This document shows positions 7,121 through 11,499 of a stretch of 11,499 bases of DNA, in pieces. The translations under genes and the position numbers were made by a program. Origin of the DNA: CAYLZN01 sp964387935 (GTDB lineage Bacteria; Acidobacteriota; Vicinamibacteria; Vicinamibacterales; JAFNAJ01). The notes below the pieces were generated by a model. The model did not search any database, was not told the DNA's origin, and saw only the letters and a program-made list of their open reading frames with translations. The stretch is taken from positions 1 to 11,499 of the forward strand of contig CAYLZN010000183.1 in assembly GCA_964387935.1 (NCBI GenBank). The letters are read 5' to 3'. Every line of letters begins with the position of its first letter. The stretch's first letter is position 1.

Positions 7121-7190
7121 TTCGCGAAGAAACTGAGCAAACAGAGGGAAGATCGCGATTCTTGCGAAAATAACTCCCGACCCCTTTTTT
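7121..7190. repeat. Degenerate, half-size copy of the palindromic element
   Basis: The right arm is well preserved: 7163-7189 matches 6352-6378 of the full element at 24 of 27 positions, ending in CTCCCGACCCCTTTTT. An internal imperfect stem pairs TTCGCGAAGAAAC (7121-7133) with GATTCTTGCGAA (7157-7168). The outer left arm (AAAAAGGGGTCGGGAG) is missing; 7109-7120 shows nothing like it. The copy is in the same orientation as the full element. It fills the gap between the DUF190 stop (7108) and the proline dehydrogenase stop (7193). It may serve as a terminator for crcB-DUF190, but the T-run follows the small stem by some 16 nt, so a classical intrinsic terminator is not proven. Confidence 0.8.
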
Positions 7191-7192
7191 CC

Positions 7193-8125
7193 TCATCCCC
7201 GCACCAGGTTCCTGAGTACGAACAGGACGTTGGCCGGGCGCTCCGCCAGGCGCCGCATGTACCACGGGAACCAGTACTCGCCGTAGGCCACGAGCACGCG
7301 CAGGGGGGCCCCGGCCGCCACGAGCTGCGTCTGGAGCGGACGCTGGATGCCGTACAACATCTCGAACTCGTAGTGCTCCGGCGACACCTGCTCCCGGCGC
7401 GCGACCTCCTGCAGGCGCGTCACGAGCCCAGGATCGTGCGTCGCGATCCCGAGCCGCGTGCCCGTCCGCCGCGCGTCGGCACTCAGCATCCGGCAGGACA
7501 GCGTGAAGAAGCTCTCGTCCACTTCCCGCTTGTCCGGAAAAGCGACGTCGGCTGGCTCCAGATAGGCACCCTTGACGAGGCGGATCCACGGCCCCAGCGG
7601 CAGGAGCGCTTCCACGTCCGCGGCGGTGCGACGCAGGTACGCCTGCAGGCACACACCCACGCGCGTGCTCTCCGCGCGCAGCCGACGGTACACCTCCAGC
7701 GTGGGATCGACATACGGGCTCGGTTCCATGTCGATCCAGACGACGTTGCCGTGCTGCTCCGCCGCCGCCACCAGGATCCGCATGTTGGCCACGCAGGCAT
7801 CGAGGCTCTGATCCAGGCCGAGCTGGGTCAGTTTGACCGAGATCTGTGTGTCGAGGTCGTGCCGCGCCACGGCCTGGACCGCGCCGACGTAGTGGGCGGT
7901 CACCTCGTCGGCGTCCGGGAGCGCCGCGATGTTCTCCCCAAGGCGCGTGAAGATCGTCGGCACGCCCTGGCTCCGCAGCTGCCCGGCGGCCTCGATGGCG
8001 TCTTCGAGCCGCTCGCCCGGCATGAACCTGGACACGGATCGACGGACGAACCCGACGCGAGTCGCGCGTTCACGAAGCCACACGCTCTGGGACCCTGCCA
8101 GCAGGAGGTTGCGCATCACGCTCAT
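7193..8125 (-). CDS. Proline dehydrogenase, monofunctional (PRODH)
   Basis: A 310-residue FAD enzyme, the normal size for stand-alone bacterial PRODH. It oxidises L-proline to pyrroline-5-carboxylate at the inner membrane surface, passing electrons to quinone. Visible motifs: SVKLTQLGLD (96-105), DMEPSPYVDPTLEVYR (132-147), GVCLQAYLRRT (157-167), RLVKGAYLEPADVAF (182-196), ATHD (228-231) and FEMLYGIQ (254-261). The C-terminal proline-binding helix is YGEYWFPWYMRRLAERPANV (281-300) with the Arg291/Arg292 pair. No P5C dehydrogenase domain is fused, and none is visible next door, so the second step must be encoded elsewhere. The ATG at 8125 follows a good Shine-Dalgarno (GGTGGAG, 5 nt upstream). 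It is divergent from acs, which would allow shared control of two carbon-catabolic enzymes. B. subtilis calls its monofunctional enzymes PutB/FadM; no symbol is safe here. Confidence 0.95.
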   Translation of the reverse strand: MSVMRNLLLAGSQSVWLRERATRVGFVRRSVSRFMPGERLEDAIEAAGQLRSQGVPTIFTRLGENIAALPDADEVTAHYVGAVQAVARHDLDTQISVKLTQLGLDQSLDACVANMRILVAAAEQHGNVVWIDMEPSPYVDPTLEVYRRLRAESTRVGVCLQAYLRRTAADVEALLPLGPWIRLVKGAYLEPADVAFPDKREVDESFFTLSCRMLSADARRTGTRLGIATHDPGLVTRLQEVARREQVSPEHYEFEMLYGIQRPLQTQLVAAGAPLRVLVAYGEYWFPWYMRRLAERPANVLFVLRNLVRG

Positions 8126-8130
8126 GAGGT

Positions 8131-8137
8131 CTCCACC
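8131..8137 (-). promoter_or_regulatory. Shine-Dalgarno of the proline dehydrogenase gene
   Basis: On the minus strand the sequence reads GGTGGAG followed by 5 nt (ACCTC) and then ATG at 8125. This supports that start over the internal ATG at codon 4. Confidence 0.7.
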
Positions 8138-8254
8138 ACTCGAACGAAGCCCTGATTCTATACCGAGGGCGCGTGCGCTATCCTGTGCAGACGCGGTCGC
8201 ACGTCACGACGCCACGCCCCCTTGCGCTCGGCGCGACGGGGCCCAGGCGCAACC

Positions 8255-8260
8255 AAGGAG
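8255..8260 (+). promoter_or_regulatory. Shine-Dalgarno deciding the acs GTG start
   Basis: AAGGAG followed by a 7-nt spacer (CAGCCAG) and GTG at 8268. The frame stays open far upstream, so this site is what fixes the start. It gives a protein beginning VAQDLYPVKP, with a length typical of Acs. Confidence 0.85.
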
Positions 8261-8267
8261 CAGCCAG

Positions 8268-10213
<1,946 letters not shown>

Positions 10214-10217
<4 letters not shown>

Positions 10218-11488
10218 CGACGTTCCTGTTTGGGGCGCTCCTGTGGCTGCTCCTCGGGCAGCCGGCGGCGACGCCTCCGTTCGCGCTCGGCGAGGCGACA
10301 CCCGTCGCGGACGGTGTGGTCCTGTATCACCCCGCGGCCTCCGGGCTGCTCGATCCACCAGGCCCGCTCGCCGTTCAGGCGCTGCAGGTGGATCCGGCGC
10401 GCGCGCCGCTCGCGCTCGCGTTGGCCGACGGCGGCACGCCTGCCCGACAGCCCGTGGCGACCATTGCCGCCCGGCACGACGCGCTGGCAGCCATCAACGC
10501 GAGCTTCTTCGATCGGCTCGGGCGGCAGGTTGGCCTCCTGAAGGTGGACGGCGAAGTGGTAGCCCGTGGCACCCGCCTGCGCGGCGCCGTGGCATGGTCG
10601 TCGGCTGGATTCGTGTTCGACCGTGTGCGCCTGCGCCTGTTCCTTCGAGTGGTCGGCAGCCGACACCCGCCGCTCGCCATCGACCACATCAACCCTGCCG
10701 CGTCGCGGAGTGGGCTGGCCTTGTACACGGCCGCGTTCCGCCTCCCTATCTGGGGCCGCGCGGCGCCGCACGCCGTCGCAGGCGGCCCGCGCCCGCCGCC
10801 CGCTCCGCCAGGATCGCCGACGATTCCTGCAAGCGATGACGAGTCCGAGATCGGCCAGCCGCCCTACAAGACCGTGCGGCGCTTCGTGCTCGCCGGGGAA
10901 CCGCTGCGTGTGGCGGAGGTCGTGACCGACGGCGAAGAGCTGCGGGCGAGCGCCAGCCCTGCCGGTTCCTCCCGCGCGGTGCTTGCGTTCCGGGGGCGAG
11001 ACACCAGCGTGCCGCGAATCCTGAACGATCTCCGACGTGGTCGGCGCGTGGAGGTCGTGCAGGAGTTCGAGACCGCTGAAAGCCCCGCGACGTCCGTCGC
11101 CTGGGCACGATCGCGATACGCCGTGGCGGGTGCGGGGCTGCTCCTCCACGACGGGCATGCCATCCCTGACTGGACCGTCGAAGACCTGCGTGCAGGTTTC
11201 GCCACGGAAAGACACCCACGGACGATGATCGGTGCGGACCGGGCGGGACGCGTCTGGCTGGTGACCGTGGATGGACGGCGCCCTGACACGAGCGTGGGCA
11301 TGTCGCTGGCCGAGTTGCAGCGCCTGGCGCTGACGCTGGGGCTGGTGCATGCGCTGAACCTGGATGGTGGTGGCTCGACCACGATGGTGGTGGGCGGCCG
11401 GGTGGTGAACCAGCCCACGGACCTGATCGGGCCGCGGGCGGTGCCGGACGCGATTGTGGTGACCGTGGGGTCAGGTCTTTACTTTTAG
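10214..11488 (+). CDS. Exported phosphodiester glycosidase family protein (NAGPA domain)
   Basis: A 424-residue protein starting at GTG 10214, which overlaps the acs stop (GTGA). It opens with a short uncleaved-or-cleaved signal-like segment (FLFGALLWLLLG, 4-15; possible cleavage near Ala18/Ala19), so a periplasmic or outer-surface location is likely. NAGPA-domain (PF09992) hallmarks: AINASFFD (93-100), RHPRTMIGAD (333-342), WLVTVDGR (348-355) and the strongly conserved NLDGGGSTTM (382-391). By family knowledge the domain is shared by mammalian N-acetylglucosamine-1-phosphodiester alpha-N-acetylglucosaminidase and bacterial exopolysaccharide-linked proteins; it cleaves sugar phosphodiesters. 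The actual substrate here is unknown. Residues about 191-203 form a proline-rich linker (GPRPPPAPPG) inside a long insertion between the two conserved halves. The last codons, reading GSGLYF and TAG, come from a GGGGTCAGG repeat sequence. No polysaccharide genes are visible nearby. Confidence 0.9.
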
Positions 11489-11499
11489 CGTTTTGGGGC
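11467..11499. repeat. GGGGTCAGGTCTTTACTTTT-type repeat end, cut by window edge
   Basis: The stretch starting GGGGTCAGGTCTTTACTTTT shares the GGGGTC(G/A)GG head with the palindrome arm at 6282-6290. It is of the kind found dispersed in genomes with RAYT-type repeats. Only one arm is in view, so a partner arm cannot be checked. It overlaps the last six codons and stop of the phosphodiester glycosidase gene. Confidence 0.5.

Larger units (their letters stand above)
8126..8267. promoter_or_regulatory. Divergent control region between proline dehydrogenase and acs
   Basis: This 142 bp gap must hold both promoters. On the minus strand a TAGAAT (-10-like, five of six consensus bases) lies at 8155-8160, about 30 bp from the PRODH start, but no good -35 sits upstream. 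On the plus strand TATCCT near 8178 is a weak -10 candidate for acs. No clear operator palindrome is seen. Promoter calls here are tentative. Confidence 0.3.

Overview
This is an 11.5 kb, GC-rich, densely coded bacterial chromosome segment. It carries nine protein genes, none with a wholly unknown fold. Three related palindromic or REP-like sequences carry a GGGGTC(G/A)GG core. The GC content, the diderm-type TamB-like gene, the gene set and this style of GGGGTC-headed repeat suggest an environmental Acidobacteriota of the Vicinamibacteria type. That placement is inference from general familiarity, since no rRNA gene or taxonomic marker is present. I see no tRNA, rRNA, CRISPR array, phage gene or transposase gene.

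Layout. (1) The left 2.67 kb is one uninterrupted minus-strand frame: the N-terminal 889 codons of a TamB/AsmA-like envelope protein that runs off the left edge. (2) Divergent from it is an SDR oxidoreductase, which overlaps at its 3' end a convergent P-loop NTPase. (3) Divergent from the NTPase is a zinc-free MDR/quinone-oxidoreductase-like enzyme, which overlaps by 4 bp a convergent dihydrouridine synthase whose sequence looks like the eukaryotic Dus3 catalytic domain. (4) Between the dus gene and crcB lies a ~103 bp near-perfect palindrome that fills most of the divergent intergenic space. Next comes the fluoride-channel pair crcB-DUF190 (ATGA overlap), and then a half-size, degenerate copy of the same repeat. 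(5) A monofunctional proline dehydrogenase (minus strand) is divergent from acetyl-CoA synthetase (acs). The acs gene is translationally coupled (GTGA overlap) to an exported phosphodiester glycosidase (NAGPA family). The last codons and stop of that gene lie in a third GGGGTCAGG-type repeat at the right edge.

How the genes work together. Two real co-transcribed units are visible: crcB-DUF190 (fluoride export) and acs-phosphodiester glycosidase (function of the pairing unknown). Proline oxidation and acetate activation are both carbon-catabolic and share a divergent control region. The rest looks like ordinary housekeeping or accessory content.

No clearly new defence or mobile system is present. 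The points most worth following are the Dus3-like enzyme, the repeats bracketing the fluoride cassette, and the repeat that supplies a protein C-terminus.
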